Source: CAVSEK01 sp963726975 (GTDB lineage: Bacteria; Actinomycetota; Actinomycetes; Mycobacteriales; SCTD01). Taken from it: a stretch of 64,000 nucleotides of DNA. Made by a program: the position numbers and the translations under genes. The stretch is from NCBI GenBank assembly GCA_963726975.1, contig CAVSEK010000013.1, forward strand, positions 186,001-250,000, given 5' to 3'. The notes beneath the pieces were generated by a model. The model had not been told where the DNA came from. It searched no databases and saw only the letters and a program-made list of their open reading frames with translations. Shown here piece after piece: positions 17,606 through 25,137 of the stretch (positions are counted from its first letter, which is position 1; each line of letters opens with the position of its first letter).

Positions 17606-17624
17606 GTGTTACCGTCGGTAACCC
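17606..17624. promoter_or_regulatory. Candidate TetR operator (copy 2)
   Basis: GTGTTACC, spacer GTC, GGTAACCC: one mismatch from copy 1. It sits just downstream of the -10 box of the acyl-CoA dehydrogenase promoter and 18 bases before its GTG. Confidence 0.82.
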
Positions 17625-17642
17625 CCGAGCAGAGGAGACCCC

Positions 17643-18902
17643 GTGGCCGGCTTCACCCTGGAGCTCACCGAGGACCAGCAGACGCTGCAGAAGTGGCTGC
17701 ACGAGTTCTCGACCGACGTCGTCCGCCCGGCGGCGGCGGAGTGGGACGAGCGCGAGGAGACCCCCTGGCCGATCATCCAGGAGGCGGCCAAGGCCGGCAT
17801 CTACTCGCTGGACTTCTTCGCCAACGTGCGCGAGGACGAGACCGGCCTGTCGCTGCCGATCACCATGGAGGAGCTCTTCTGGGGCGACGCCGGCATCGGG
17901 CTGTCGATCGTCGGCACGACCCTCGCGGCGGCGGGCGTCGTGGCCAACGGCACCTTCGACCAGATCGTGCAGTGGGCACCGGCGATGTTCGGCACCGAGA
18001 CCGACATCAAGCTCGGCGCCCTCGCGGTCTCCGAGCCGGGGGCCGGCTCCGACGTGTCGGCGATGAAGACGACCGCGCGCTACGACGAGGCGACCGACGA
18101 GTGGGTGCTGAACGGCACCAAGACGTGGATCACCAACGGCGGCATCGCCGACGTGCACGTCATCGTCGCGGCCGTCGACCCCGAGCTGAAGGCCCGCGGT
18201 CAGGCCTCCTTCGTCGTCGGCCCGGAGTTCAAGGGCAAGGGCCTGTCGCAGGGCCAGAAGTTCAAGAAGCACGGCATCCGCGCCTCGCACACCGCCGAGG
18301 TCGTGCTCGACGACCTGCGGATCCCCGGGGACTGCCTGCTCGGCGGCAAGGAGAAGCTCGACGAGCGCCTGGCCCGCAGCCGCGAGCGGCTCTCGACGGC
18401 CGGCCTGGCCGGCGGCGTCGACACCAGCTCGGGCACCCGCTCGCAGGCCGCGATGGCCACCTTCGAGGCGTCCCGGCCGAGCGTCGGGGCGCAGGCCGTG
18501 GGCATCGCCCGCGCGGCCTACGAGTACGCGCTGGACTACTCGCGCGACCGCGTGCAGTTCGGCCGGCCGATCGTGGAGAACCAGGGCATCGCCTTCATGC
18601 TCGCCGACATGAAGACCCGGCTGGACGCCGCCCGGCTGCTCGTGTGGCGGGCCGCGTGGATGGGGCGCAACAACCAGCCGTTCCTGGCCGGTGAGGGCTC
18701 CATGAGCAAGCTGTTCGCCGGCGAGGCGGCGGTCGACATCACCGAGAAGGCCATCCAGGTGCTGGGCGGCAACGGCTACACGCGTGAGTACCCGGTCGAG
18801 CGCTGGCACCGCGACGCGAAGATCTACACGATCTTCGAGGGGACCAGCGAGATCCAGCGGCTCATCATCAGCCGGGCGATCTCCGGCCACAAGATCGCCT
18901 GA
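17643..18902 (+). CDS. Acyl-CoA dehydrogenase, TetR-linked
   Basis: 419 aa, slightly longer than the roughly 380-400 aa norm. It has AVSEPGAGSDVSAMKTTARY and TKTWITNGG in the flavin-binding beta domain, the helical domain with RVQFGRPIVENQG, VLGGNGYTREYPVERWHRDA, and the conserved TIFEGTSEIQRLIISR end, whose EGTSEIQ glutamate is the usual catalytic base. It should be a fully active flavoprotein that oxidises an acyl-CoA to the enoyl-CoA. An extra segment around residues 238-275 (KEKLDERLARSRERL) is unusual. Start GTG 17643 has AGAGGAG six bases before it. It shares operator palindromes with the divergent hydrolase and is followed by its probable repressor 8 bases downstream. Confidence 0.92.
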   Translation: MAGFTLELTEDQQTLQKWLHEFSTDVVRPAAAEWDEREETPWPIIQEAAKAGIYSLDFFANVREDETGLSLPITMEELFWGDAGIGLSIVGTTLAAAGVVANGTFDQIVQWAPAMFGTETDIKLGALAVSEPGAGSDVSAMKTTARYDEATDEWVLNGTKTWITNGGIADVHVIVAAVDPELKARGQASFVVGPEFKGKGLSQGQKFKKHGIRASHTAEVVLDDLRIPGDCLLGGKEKLDERLARSRERLSTAGLAGGVDTSSGTRSQAAMATFEASRPSVGAQAVGIARAAYEYALDYSRDRVQFGRPIVENQGIAFMLADMKTRLDAARLLVWRAAWMGRNNQPFLAGEGSMSKLFAGEAAVDITEKAIQVLGGNGYTREYPVERWHRDAKIYTIFEGTSEIQRLIISRAISGHKIA

Positions 18903-18910
18903 GGCCGGGG

Positions 18911-19492
18911 GTGACCTCCGCCGTCCCGCTCCCGGACCGGACCGCCCGTCGCGAGGCGCTGCTGGACGCCGCGGACCGGGCCGTCGAGCGGGACGGCCCC
19001 GGCACGTCGATGGCGGCGGTCGCCGCCGAGGCCGGCATCAGCAAGCCCATCCTCTACCGGCACTTCGGCGACAAGGCCGGCCTCGTCGCCGCGCTCGCCG
19101 ACCGGCACACCGGGCGGCTCATGGCGGCGCTGCGCGACGCGCTGAGCAGCGGCCGCGACCGTCGCGAGCGGGTCGCGCTCACCGTCGAGGCCTACCTCGC
19201 CGCCATCGAGCGCAGCCCGGGCCTCTACCGCTTCCTGCTGCGGCCCGAGGGGACGGCGGCGCCCGAGCGGGTGCGCGCCTTCTCCCGCCGGCTCGGCGAC
19301 GTCCTCGCCGCCGGCATCGCCGGCGAGCTCGGGGCCGCGGAGCCCGGCGTCCGGGAGGGGGCCTGGGCGCACGGCATGGTCGGGATGGTGCAGACCGCGG
19401 GCGACTGGTGGCTGGACGAGCGGCCCTGCCCGCGGGCCGAGCTCGCGCAGGCCCTCACCGACCTCGTGCTCGGCGCCTACGCGACGGCCTGA
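18911..19492 (+). CDS. TetR/AcrR family transcriptional regulator
   Basis: 193 aa, normal for the family. The N-terminal helix-turn-helix is clear: RREALLDAADRAVER, TSMAAVAAEAGISKPILYRHFGDKAGLVAAL (residues about 30-62). The C-terminal ligand domain is divergent, as usual. It lies eight bases after an acyl-CoA dehydrogenase gene and is probably co-transcribed with it from the operator-controlled promoter, so it most likely represses itself, the dehydrogenase and the divergent hydrolase through the GTGTTACC-N3-GGTAACAC sites. An acyl-CoA or related inducer is a guess from family precedent. Start GTG 18911 follows GGGGG, a weak ribosome site. The end is in a hairpin shared with the convergent LLM gene. 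Confidence 0.9.
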   Translation: MTSAVPLPDRTARREALLDAADRAVERDGPGTSMAAVAAEAGISKPILYRHFGDKAGLVAALADRHTGRLMAALRDALSSGRDRRERVALTVEAYLAAIERSPGLYRFLLRPEGTAAPERVRAFSRRLGDVLAAGIAGELGAAEPGVREGAWAHGMVGMVQTAGDWWLDERPCPRAELAQALTDLVLGAYATA

Positions 19493-19511
19493 GGCCCGCG
19501 GCGGGCCTCAG
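19489..19511. terminator. Bidirectional hairpin containing both stop codons
   Basis: CTGAGGCCCGC at 19489-19499 is an exact inverse of GCGGGCCTCAG at 19501-19511; in RNA the central bases would open to form the loop. TGA of the TetR gene and TGA of the convergent LLM gene both lie in the stem. No U-run is present, as is common in high-G+C actinobacteria. Confidence 0.65.
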
Positions 19512-20473
19512 CCGAGCTCGGCGAGCGCGCCGGACAGCTCCTCGGTCCAGAAGCGCAGGAAGCCCTCCTGGTCCGGGCCGACCTGGCTGAGGTAGACCTC
19601 GTCGAAGCCCGCCTCGACGTACGGCCGGACGCCCTCGACGAAGTCCTCGACGTCGGGGCCGACGGCGCCGACGGCGCCGACGGCCATGTCCTCGGTGACG
19701 ACGCTGCTGACCTGCTCGAACTGCTGCGGGCTGTAGAGCACCTGCAGGTGCTCGCCGGGCACCGCCTGGTGCGGCCACAGGCGGTGCACGGTCTGCCGGG
19801 CCTGCGCCTCGTCCGTGGACCAGCAGACCTTGACGCCCGCGTGGGTCGGGCCGGTCCCGCCCTTCTCGCGGTAGAGGCGCAGCAGGTCGGCGGCCGGCTC
19901 GACGTTCATCCAGCCGTCGCCGACGCGTGCCGCGAGCTCGGTGGCCTTCGGCCCGAAGCCGCTGACGAGCAGCGGCACGGGCGTGTCGGGCACCGTGTAG
20001 AGCCGGGCCGGGTCGACGCTGTAGTGCCGACCGCGGTGGTGGACCACCTGACCGGTCCACAGCGCCCGGATGACCTCGACGGCCTCCTCGAGCATCTCCA
20101 GGCGCACGTCGGCCTGCGGCCAGGGGGCGCCGACCACGGCCTCGTTGAGCGCCTCGCCGCTGCCCACGCCGAGCTGGAAGCGCCCGCCGGAGAGCACCTG
20201 GACGGTCGCGGCGGCCTGCGCGACGATCGCCGGGTGCACCCGCACCGTCGGGCAGGTGACCGCGGTGGTGATGAGCGCCCGCTCGGTGCGGGCCGCCATC
20301 GCCCCGAGCACCGCCCACACGAAGGGCGCCTCGCCCTGCGCGTCGTTCCACGGGTGGAAGTGGTCGGAGACCCACAGCCGGTCGAAGCCCGCCGCCTCCG
20401 CGCGCACGGCGGTGTCGACGACCGCGGTCGCGGACATCTCCTCGGTGGACAGGAACAGGCCGTAGCGCGTCAT
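19508..20473 (-). CDS. LLM-class F420-dependent oxidoreductase
   Basis: 321 aa TIM-barrel of the luciferase-like family, F420-type subgroup that includes F420-dependent glucose-6-phosphate dehydrogenase relatives (TIGR03557-like). Key segments: WVSDHFHPWND, ALITTAVTCPTVRVHPAIVAQAAATV, GGRFQLGVGSGEALNEAVVG, LLVSGFGPKATELAARVGDG. It probably uses reduced F420 to transfer hydride to an unidentified substrate. An in-frame repeat (VGAVGAVG near residue 270) comes from a 9-base DNA repeat. Start ATG 20473 has a poor ribosome site; a large stem-loop (20486-20522) lies 13 bases upstream. It converges with the TetR gene through a shared hairpin. Confidence 0.87.
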   Translation of the reverse strand: MTRYGLFLSTEEMSATAVVDTAVRAEAAGFDRLWVSDHFHPWNDAQGEAPFVWAVLGAMAARTERALITTAVTCPTVRVHPAIVAQAAATVQVLSGGRFQLGVGSGEALNEAVVGAPWPQADVRLEMLEEAVEVIRALWTGQVVHHRGRHYSVDPARLYTVPDTPVPLLVSGFGPKATELAARVGDGWMNVEPAADLLRLYREKGGTGPTHAGVKVCWSTDEAQARQTVHRLWPHQAVPGEHLQVLYSPQQFEQVSSVVTEDMAVGAVGAVGPDVEDFVEGVRPYVEAGFDEVYLSQVGPDQEGFLRFWTEELSGALAELG

Positions 20474-20485
20474 GCGCTCGCCGTG

Positions 20486-20522
20486 CCCCGCGCCGGCCGG
20501 GGCAACCGCGCCCGGCGCGGGG
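20486..20522. promoter_or_regulatory. 11-bp perfect inverted repeat in divergent gap
   Basis: CCCCGCGCCGG (20486-20496) and CCGGCGCGGGG (20512-20522) are exact complements around a 15-base loop. It is between the LLM gene (minus) and the DUF4193 promoter (plus). It could form an mRNA hairpin in the LLM leader or be a protein site. Confidence 0.6.
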
Positions 20523-20551
20523 GTGGGCGAGCGGCCGGGAGCGGGGACCGC

Positions 20552-20557
20552 TAGCCT
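20552..20557 (+). promoter_or_regulatory. Candidate -10 box for DUF4193 gene
   Basis: TAGCCT, giving a start point near 20564 and an untranslated leader of about 128 bases, unusually long for this window. The rest of the 219-base gap shows nothing else recognisable. Confidence 0.4.
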
Positions 20558-20692
20558 CTGGCGCTCGACCCCGGGTGCGCTCCTCCGCGAGCCGTTCCCG
20601 GGCCCGCTGCGAGCACACCCGGCACCCCGGGCACACCGCGCCCCTCCCGAGCGTTGTGCTGCCCGCCGGAGACGAACTGAGAGGGGCCGGAC

Positions 20693-20995
20693 ATGGCCAC
20701 CGACTACGACCAGCCACGACGCAACGAGTCCGACGACCTGGGTGAGGACAGCCTCGAGGAGCTCAAGGCGCGGCGCGCGGAGGCGCAGGCCAGCAGCGTC
20801 GACGTCGACGAGGCCGACCTCAACGAGGCCCTCGAGCTGCCCGGCGCCGACCTGTCGGGCGAGGAGCTCACCGTGCGGGTGCTGCCGAAGCAGAGCGACG
20901 AGTTCACCTGCTCCTCGTGCTTCCTCGTGCACCACCGCAGCCAGCTCGCGTCCGAGAAGGGCGGCCGACTGGTCTGCCGCGAGTGCGCGGCCTGA
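20693..20995 (+). CDS. DUF4193 family zinc-ribbon-like protein
   Basis: 100 aa, matching the actinobacterial DUF4193 family (M. tuberculosis Rv2699c type). The first half is very acidic and helical (DSLEELKARRAEAQASSVDVDE). The C-terminal half has CSSC and CREC pairs (residues about 82-98) that could bind one zinc ion. The molecular function is unknown; it is widely conserved and usually near dut/DUF3710 genes, which lie 7 kb downstream here. ATG 20693 has GAGAGGGG about eight bases upstream. The next two genes follow closely (10-base gap, then a four-base overlap), so it heads a likely three-gene operon. Confidence 0.88.
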   Translation: MATDYDQPRRNESDDLGEDSLEELKARRAEAQASSVDVDEADLNEALELPGADLSGEELTVRVLPKQSDEFTCSSCFLVHHRSQLASEKGGRLVCRECAA

Positions 20996-21005
20996 CCGCC
21001 TCGCG

Positions 21006-21437
21006 GTGAGCGCCGACCTCGACGGGCCCGGCCTCGGTGACGCCGGCGTACGGCCGTCACCCGGGCTGTCCGTGACCGACGTCGTCCTGGCCCAGCTCGA
21101 CGGCCTGCGGCGCGAGCAGCGAGCGGGCGCCGGCGCCGGCCCCGGCCTGCAGCAGGTCTGGGCCTTCGCCAGCCCGGGCAACCGCGCGGCGACCGGCCCG
21201 CTGGACCGCTTCGCCGACATGCTGAGGGGACCCGTGTACGGAGGCCTGCTCGAGCACCGGGCGGCCCAGCTCGGCCCGGTCCTCGAGCTCGGCGACGAGG
21301 CGCAGCAGGAGGTCCTCGTGATCACGTCCGACGACCGGGCGCTGGGCTTCACCTGGGTGCTCGGCCGCCAGGAGGACCCCCCGCACGCCGGGTGCTGGCT
21401 CACCGAGGGCGTCCTGTGCCACCCGGAGCAGCCGTGA
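21006..21437 (+). CDS. DUF4864 domain protein
   Basis: 143 aa. SVTDVVLAQLDGLRREQ, VWAFASPGNRAATGPLDRF and MLRGPVYGGLLEHRAAQLG match the DUF4864 pattern (rFaSPxNRxxTGPxxrFxxML), a small NTF2-like fold protein of unknown role found in bacteria and plants. The C-terminal segment QQEVLVITSDDRALGFTWVL and GCWLTEGV completes it. No signal peptide or metal site is evident. GTG 21006 is chosen by position; CTCGCG precedes it and no real ribosome site is seen, so coupling from the upstream DUF4193 gene is likely. It overlaps the next gene by four bases (GTGA). Confidence 0.75.
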   Translation: MSADLDGPGLGDAGVRPSPGLSVTDVVLAQLDGLRREQRAGAGAGPGLQQVWAFASPGNRAATGPLDRFADMLRGPVYGGLLEHRAAQLGPVLELGDEAQQEVLVITSDDRALGFTWVLGRQEDPPHAGCWLTEGVLCHPEQP

Positions 21438-22216
21438 GCCGGTCCGACCGCCGGTCGCGCCCGCCCTCGAGCGCCCTCGAGCGGCGGGTCGAGGTCGGCG
21501 ACCTCGTCGAGCGCCTGGGCGCCGACGGGGTCGGCGGGGTCGAGAAGGGGCGCCTGCTCGCCCGGCTCGGTGCCACGCTCGGGGCGGGGGCTCGGGCCGC
21601 CGGCGGTCGGGCGGTGCTCACCGGCCGGGCGCTCGCCGACGCCGTCGCCGACCTGGCCCCGCAGGTGCCCGTGCGCGACCTGGCGACCCTGCGCGACCAC
21701 CACGGCGGCCGCACGGGCGACGAGCTCGCCGAGGCGCTGGTCGTCGCCGCGTCCCGCGCGACGGCCTCCGTCGGCGCCGCGGGCGGCGCGCTCGCGGCGG
21801 CCGAGCTGGCGGCCCCGCCGAGCCTGCTCGCCGCGCCCCTGCAGGTGGCCGCGGAGACCGTCGCCGTCGTGCTCGTCGAGGTCAAGCTCGTCGCGGAGCT
21901 GCACGTCGTGCACGGCGTCACCGCTCCCGGGAGCCCGGCCGAGCAGGCCGCCGCCTACCTGCAGGCCTGGATCGGGCAGACCGCGGTCACCGGTGGGCCC
22001 GAGGGCGCGGCGCCGGGGCTGTCGGCCGTGCTCAAGACCGCAGGGCGGGCGCAGCTGAGGCGGCGCATCGTCCGGCGCTTCGGCCGCAACCTGAGCACCC
22101 TCGCGCCCTTCCTCGTCGGCGCTGCGGTCGGCGCCGAGCTCAACCGGCGGGAGACCCGCTCGCTGGGCGACGCCGTGCGCGCCGACCTGCGCCGGTCCCG
22201 GCCGCGCGGCGGCTGA
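21434..22216 (+). CDS. Conserved hypothetical protein, EcsC-like helical features
   Basis: 260 aa, not assigned with certainty. It is rich in alanine and forms long amphipathic helices: VRDLATLRDHHGGRTGDELAEAL, two small-residue segments (ASVGAAGGALAAAELAAPPSLLAAPLQ, about residues 115-140, given here in part) and VAAETVAVVLVEVKLVAELHVVHG. That order recalls EcsC-family proteins, but no motif decides it. A final hydrophobic FLVGAAVGAELNRRET could be a short membrane segment. Translation is coupled to the DUF4864 gene through GTGA. Its last 77 bases overlap the convergent glycosylase/RecQ-like gene, an unusually long antisense overlap. Confidence 0.6.
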   Translation: MSRSDRRSRPPSSALERRVEVGDLVERLGADGVGGVEKGRLLARLGATLGAGARAAGGRAVLTGRALADAVADLAPQVPVRDLATLRDHHGGRTGDELAEALVVAASRATASVGAAGGALAAAELAAPPSLLAAPLQVAAETVAVVLVEVKLVAELHVVHGVTAPGSPAEQAAAYLQAWIGQTAVTGGPEGAAPGLSAVLKTAGRAQLRRRIVRRFGRNLSTLAPFLVGAAVGAELNRRETRSLGDAVRADLRRSRPRGG

Positions 22217-23774
22217 CCGGCGCGACCGGGACCAGGGCGTCCGCGGGGGCGCACACGTCGCAGGCGCCGCACGGCACGGCGACGGGCTCGCCGAAGGCCG
22301 CCAGCAGAGCGGCCCGCCGGCACCCCGGCCGGCCGGGCAGGGCACCGCCGGGCGGGGCGATCAGGACCGCCCGGTCGGGCCGCACCCGGGCCACCTCCGC
22401 CCACCACGCGTCGGCGTCGGCGGGCGGGTCGGCGAGCACCAGCAGGGGCACCCGGCCGCGCCCGAGCGGCGCGTCCTGCCCTGCGACGACGACGAGCGCG
22501 TCGAGCCGGCGGGACCGCCACGCGCCGGCGGCCGCGACGGCGCGGGAGGGCCGCATGCCGGGGTCCCAGCCCGCCGCGCGGAGCCCGTCGCCGACGAGGG
22601 CCCCGAGCACCCGGTCGAGCCGGTCGCGCGAGGACGTGGCGACCACCGCCGGACCGCCCGCGCGCACCAGCCCCAGCACCGTGCGCCGGACGGCCAGCGG
22701 ACCCGCCGCCGGCGCCACCTGCAGCCAGGTCCCGGGCAGGTCCCAGCCGCCGCCGAGCGCCACCGGGTCGCGCAGGCCCAGGGCGGCGGCCAGCGCCGGG
22801 CGGTCCTGCTCGGCGACCCGGGGCACCACGGCGAGCACCGGCGGGGCGTGCGCCGGCACCGGGTCGGGCACCGCGGGAGCGGGACCCGCGCCGGTCTCGA
22901 GCACGAGCAGGGTGCACCCCGGCGGCAGCGGTGCCGGGGCCGTGCCGAAGAGCACCTCCGGCGGGTCGGCCTCGGCGCGCACGGCGTCCAGGTCGGCCTC
23001 GGACGGGGTGCGCGCGACCGGACCGGGCCGGGCCGGCGGCTCGTCCGGCCCGTCCGGGGGCTCGGCGGGCGGGCGGGGCGGCAGCAGCGGGACCGGCGGG
23101 ACGTCGTACGCCACCGGCGCGTCCGGCGGGCGCACCCAGCGGGTGGTGCCCGGTCGGCTGAGCGCGGCGAGGTGCCCGGTGGTGCTGCCGCCGGAGCCGG
23201 GAGCGGCGACGAGCAGCACGTCGCGGCCGGCGCCGACCGCCGCGACCGCGGCGGCCTGCCACGGCCGCGCGGCCTCGAGCCCGAGCACCTGCAGCGCCCC
23301 GGCCAGGTCGAGGTCGCGGCCGCCGCGGCGCACCGGCCAGCGGGGGTAGGTGTCCGGCGGCCAGAGGTAGGGCAGGTCGTCGGGCTCGTCCGGTCCGAAC
23401 AGCGGTCGGTAGAAGGCGGGGTCCTTGCGCAGCAGCGCCGAGCGGTGCGAGAGGTGCAGGTCGACCCGGCCCCACCACGGCGGCAGCGGCGGGTCGACGG
23501 GCACCTCGCCGCCGGTCCACGCCAGCAGCTGCTCCAGCACGGTGTCGGCGTGGCCCCGGCGGGTCCACTCGCGGCAGTTCTCCACGCCGTACGCCACGAG
23601 GCCCGGCACGAAGCCGCGCCACATCCGGACGGCCGGGTGGTTCTTCCACGCGTACTCCGGCCAGGTCAGCGCGCGCAGGATCTGGAAGGTCTCCACCCGC
23701 TGCTTGCCGAGCCGCGGGGAGTCCAGCACCCGGCAGCTGGCCCGCAGGTCGGGGTAGGGCAGGAAGGTCTGCAC
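22140..23774 (-). CDS. Pyr_excise-type (MSMEG_6728-like) domain fused to degenerate RecQ remnant
   Basis: 544 aa. The first 150 residues (MQTFLPYPDLRASCRVLDSP, RLGKQRVETFQIL, KNHPAVRMWRGF) match the pyrimidine-dimer DNA glycosylase-like family that includes MSMEG_6728. The rest looks like a RecQ-type helicase without a working motor: the P-loop region reads AAPGSGGSTTG, lacking the invariant lysine, and I see no DEAH box. Yet a WDPGMRPSRAVAAAGAWRSR segment and a cysteine cluster (GCRRAALLAAFGEP then PCGACDVC) keep the RecQ zinc-binding pattern. A Pro-rich linker (about residues 228-255) separates the parts. A DNA-binding repair accessory is a reasonable inference. Start GTG 23774 gives the expected MQTFLPYPD start. 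Confidence 0.75.
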   Translation of the reverse strand: MQTFLPYPDLRASCRVLDSPRLGKQRVETFQILRALTWPEYAWKNHPAVRMWRGFVPGLVAYGVENCREWTRRGHADTVLEQLLAWTGGEVPVDPPLPPWWGRVDLHLSHRSALLRKDPAFYRPLFGPDEPDDLPYLWPPDTYPRWPVRRGGRDLDLAGALQVLGLEAARPWQAAAVAAVGAGRDVLLVAAPGSGGSTTGHLAALSRPGTTRWVRPPDAPVAYDVPPVPLLPPRPPAEPPDGPDEPPARPGPVARTPSEADLDAVRAEADPPEVLFGTAPAPLPPGCTLLVLETGAGPAPAVPDPVPAHAPPVLAVVPRVAEQDRPALAAALGLRDPVALGGGWDLPGTWLQVAPAAGPLAVRRTVLGLVRAGGPAVVATSSRDRLDRVLGALVGDGLRAAGWDPGMRPSRAVAAAGAWRSRRLDALVVVAGQDAPLGRGRVPLLVLADPPADADAWWAEVARVRPDRAVLIAPPGGALPGRPGCRRAALLAAFGEPVAVPCGACDVCAPADALVPVAPVSRRAAGTGAGRRARRRPASGSPAG

Positions 23775-23793
23775 AGCGCGTGGGGCCGGGCCC

Positions 23794-24684
23794 TCAGGGC
23801 GTGTCGAGCGTCTCGAGGAAGCCGCGGACCAGCGCGGAGGTCTCCTCGGGCGCCTCGAACTGCGGGACGTGCCCGCAGTCCTCGAGGACGATGGAGGCGG
23901 CCGACGGCAGGGCGGCGGCGACGTGCCGGGCGAACGACGCCGGCACCAGCCGGTCGCGGTCGCCCCACACGAACAGCGCGGGCGGGGTCAGCCCGGGCAG
24001 CCGGTCCCAGAAGCCGTGCCGGCCGTGCGCCTCCTCGAGGTAGATCTGCCGGGCGCAGGAGAAGAAGGCGACCCGGTGCGCGGGGGAGCGGAAGACCCGC
24101 ACGGCCTCGTCGGCCGCGGCGTCGTACCACGGCTGCGGCAGGCGCTCGGGCACGCTCATCATGCCCTTGATCCCCTCGACGACGAGCCGGTGCGAGAGGG
24201 CGGGCAGGGGCAGCCGGGCCAGCTGCGGCGACAGCAGGCGGACGACGGGGACGTACTGCCGCAGGGCGCGGAAGGCCGGCGACGGGGCCAGCAGGACGAG
24301 GGCGCGCACCGAGCCGGGGTGCTCCAGGCCCGCCTCCAGCGCGATCCGGCCGCCCATGGAGTTGCCGATGAGCACCGCCCCGCGGCTGCCCGTGGTGCGC
24401 TGGAACGCCTCGACCCAGGCCGCGAACCAGGGCGAGCTGTACGGCGACGGCGGCGCCTCGGAGCTGCCGAAGCCGGGGGCGTCGGGCGCGAGGACGCGGT
24501 GGTCGCGGGCCAGGTCGGCGAGCACCGGCAGCATCGAGGCGTTCGTGGCGCCGAGCCCGTGCAGGAGCACGACCGGCGGCCCGTCGGCGGGGCCGGCCTC
24601 GACCCAGGAGGTGCGCACCCCCATGACGACCGCCTCGTGCGCCCGGACGTGCTGCGCCGGCCGCTCCTCGGCGGCGGTGAACAT
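23794..24684 (-). CDS. Alpha/beta hydrolase, probably the C-terminal part of an SCP2-hydrolase
   Basis: 296 aa open frame from ATG 24684. It has LLHGLGATNASM (oxyanion), nucleophile serine in IGNSMGGRIALEAG, aspartate in VWGDRDRLVPA and histidine in DCGHVPQFE, so the hydrolase triad is complete. Upstream in another frame lies an SCP2-like segment whose natural continuation, SLQLDGMFTAA, enters this frame, so the true gene is probably one protein with a lipid-binding SCP2 domain before the hydrolase, broken by one extra base near 24703. Initiation at 24684 without SCP2 cannot be excluded, but no ribosome site precedes it. A lipid ester substrate is likely from the SCP2 partner. Confidence 0.78.
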   Translation of the reverse strand: MFTAAEERPAQHVRAHEAVVMGVRTSWVEAGPADGPPVVLLHGLGATNASMLPVLADLARDHRVLAPDAPGFGSSEAPPSPYSSPWFAAWVEAFQRTTGSRGAVLIGNSMGGRIALEAGLEHPGSVRALVLLAPSPAFRALRQYVPVVRLLSPQLARLPLPALSHRLVVEGIKGMMSVPERLPQPWYDAAADEAVRVFRSPAHRVAFFSCARQIYLEEAHGRHGFWDRLPGLTPPALFVWGDRDRLVPASFARHVAAALPSAASIVLEDCGHVPQFEAPEETSALVRGFLETLDTP

Positions 24685-25045
24685 GCCGTCGAGCTGGAGC
24701 GACGAGGGCGAGGTCGCCGCGGACGACGACGCGGCCGTCCAGGAAGGCGTCGACGCCCGAGACCCGGCCCGACACGATGTCGGCGAGGGTGTCGGTGGCC
24801 CCGCGGACGGTCAGGGTGGGCGACGGCGTGCCACCGCGCCGGGCACTGCCGCGGCCGCGGGCCAGCTCGACGGTCCACACGTCCCCGGCCCCGCTGTCGA
24901 AGACGACCGTGGCGGTGCGCCCGGCGAGCACGGTGCCCGCCAGACCACGGCGCATCCGCTGCACGAGCAGGCCGTCGAGGTCGGCACCGGCTCCGGGGGT
25001 CCGGCGCCGCGCAGGCGCCGGCGACGCGGACGAGGGCAGGGTCAC
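24685..25045 (-). CDS. SCP2 sterol-carrier-like domain, frameshifted 5' part
   Basis: About 120 residues from GTG 25045. LLVQRMRRGLAGTVLAG, TLTVRGATDTLADIVSGRVSG and VDAFLDGRVVVRGDLAL match the SCP2 fold, which binds lipids in a hydrophobic tunnel. After RGDLAL the frame reads VAPARRHVHRR, unlike any SCP2 end. Dropping one base near 24703 gives SLQLDGMF and runs straight into the hydrolase. In the given frame the ORF stays open much further (to 23666) but with Arg-rich composition typical of out-of-frame high-G+C DNA. I treat it as the N-terminal half of the hydrolase gene, disrupted by sequence error or mutation. Confidence 0.6.
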
Positions 25046-25137
25046 GCCGGCACGCTACCCACGCACCGGCGACCGGCACCCGACGGCGGGCACGGGCGTC
25101 GGGCAGCGGTCAGGCGGACCGGGCCGGGGGCCGGTGG

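Noticed and set aside
23666..24681. Extension of the SCP2 frame to 23666
   Set aside because: Out-of-frame composition and overlap with the clear hydrolase frame; it is a by-product of the shift at 24703.
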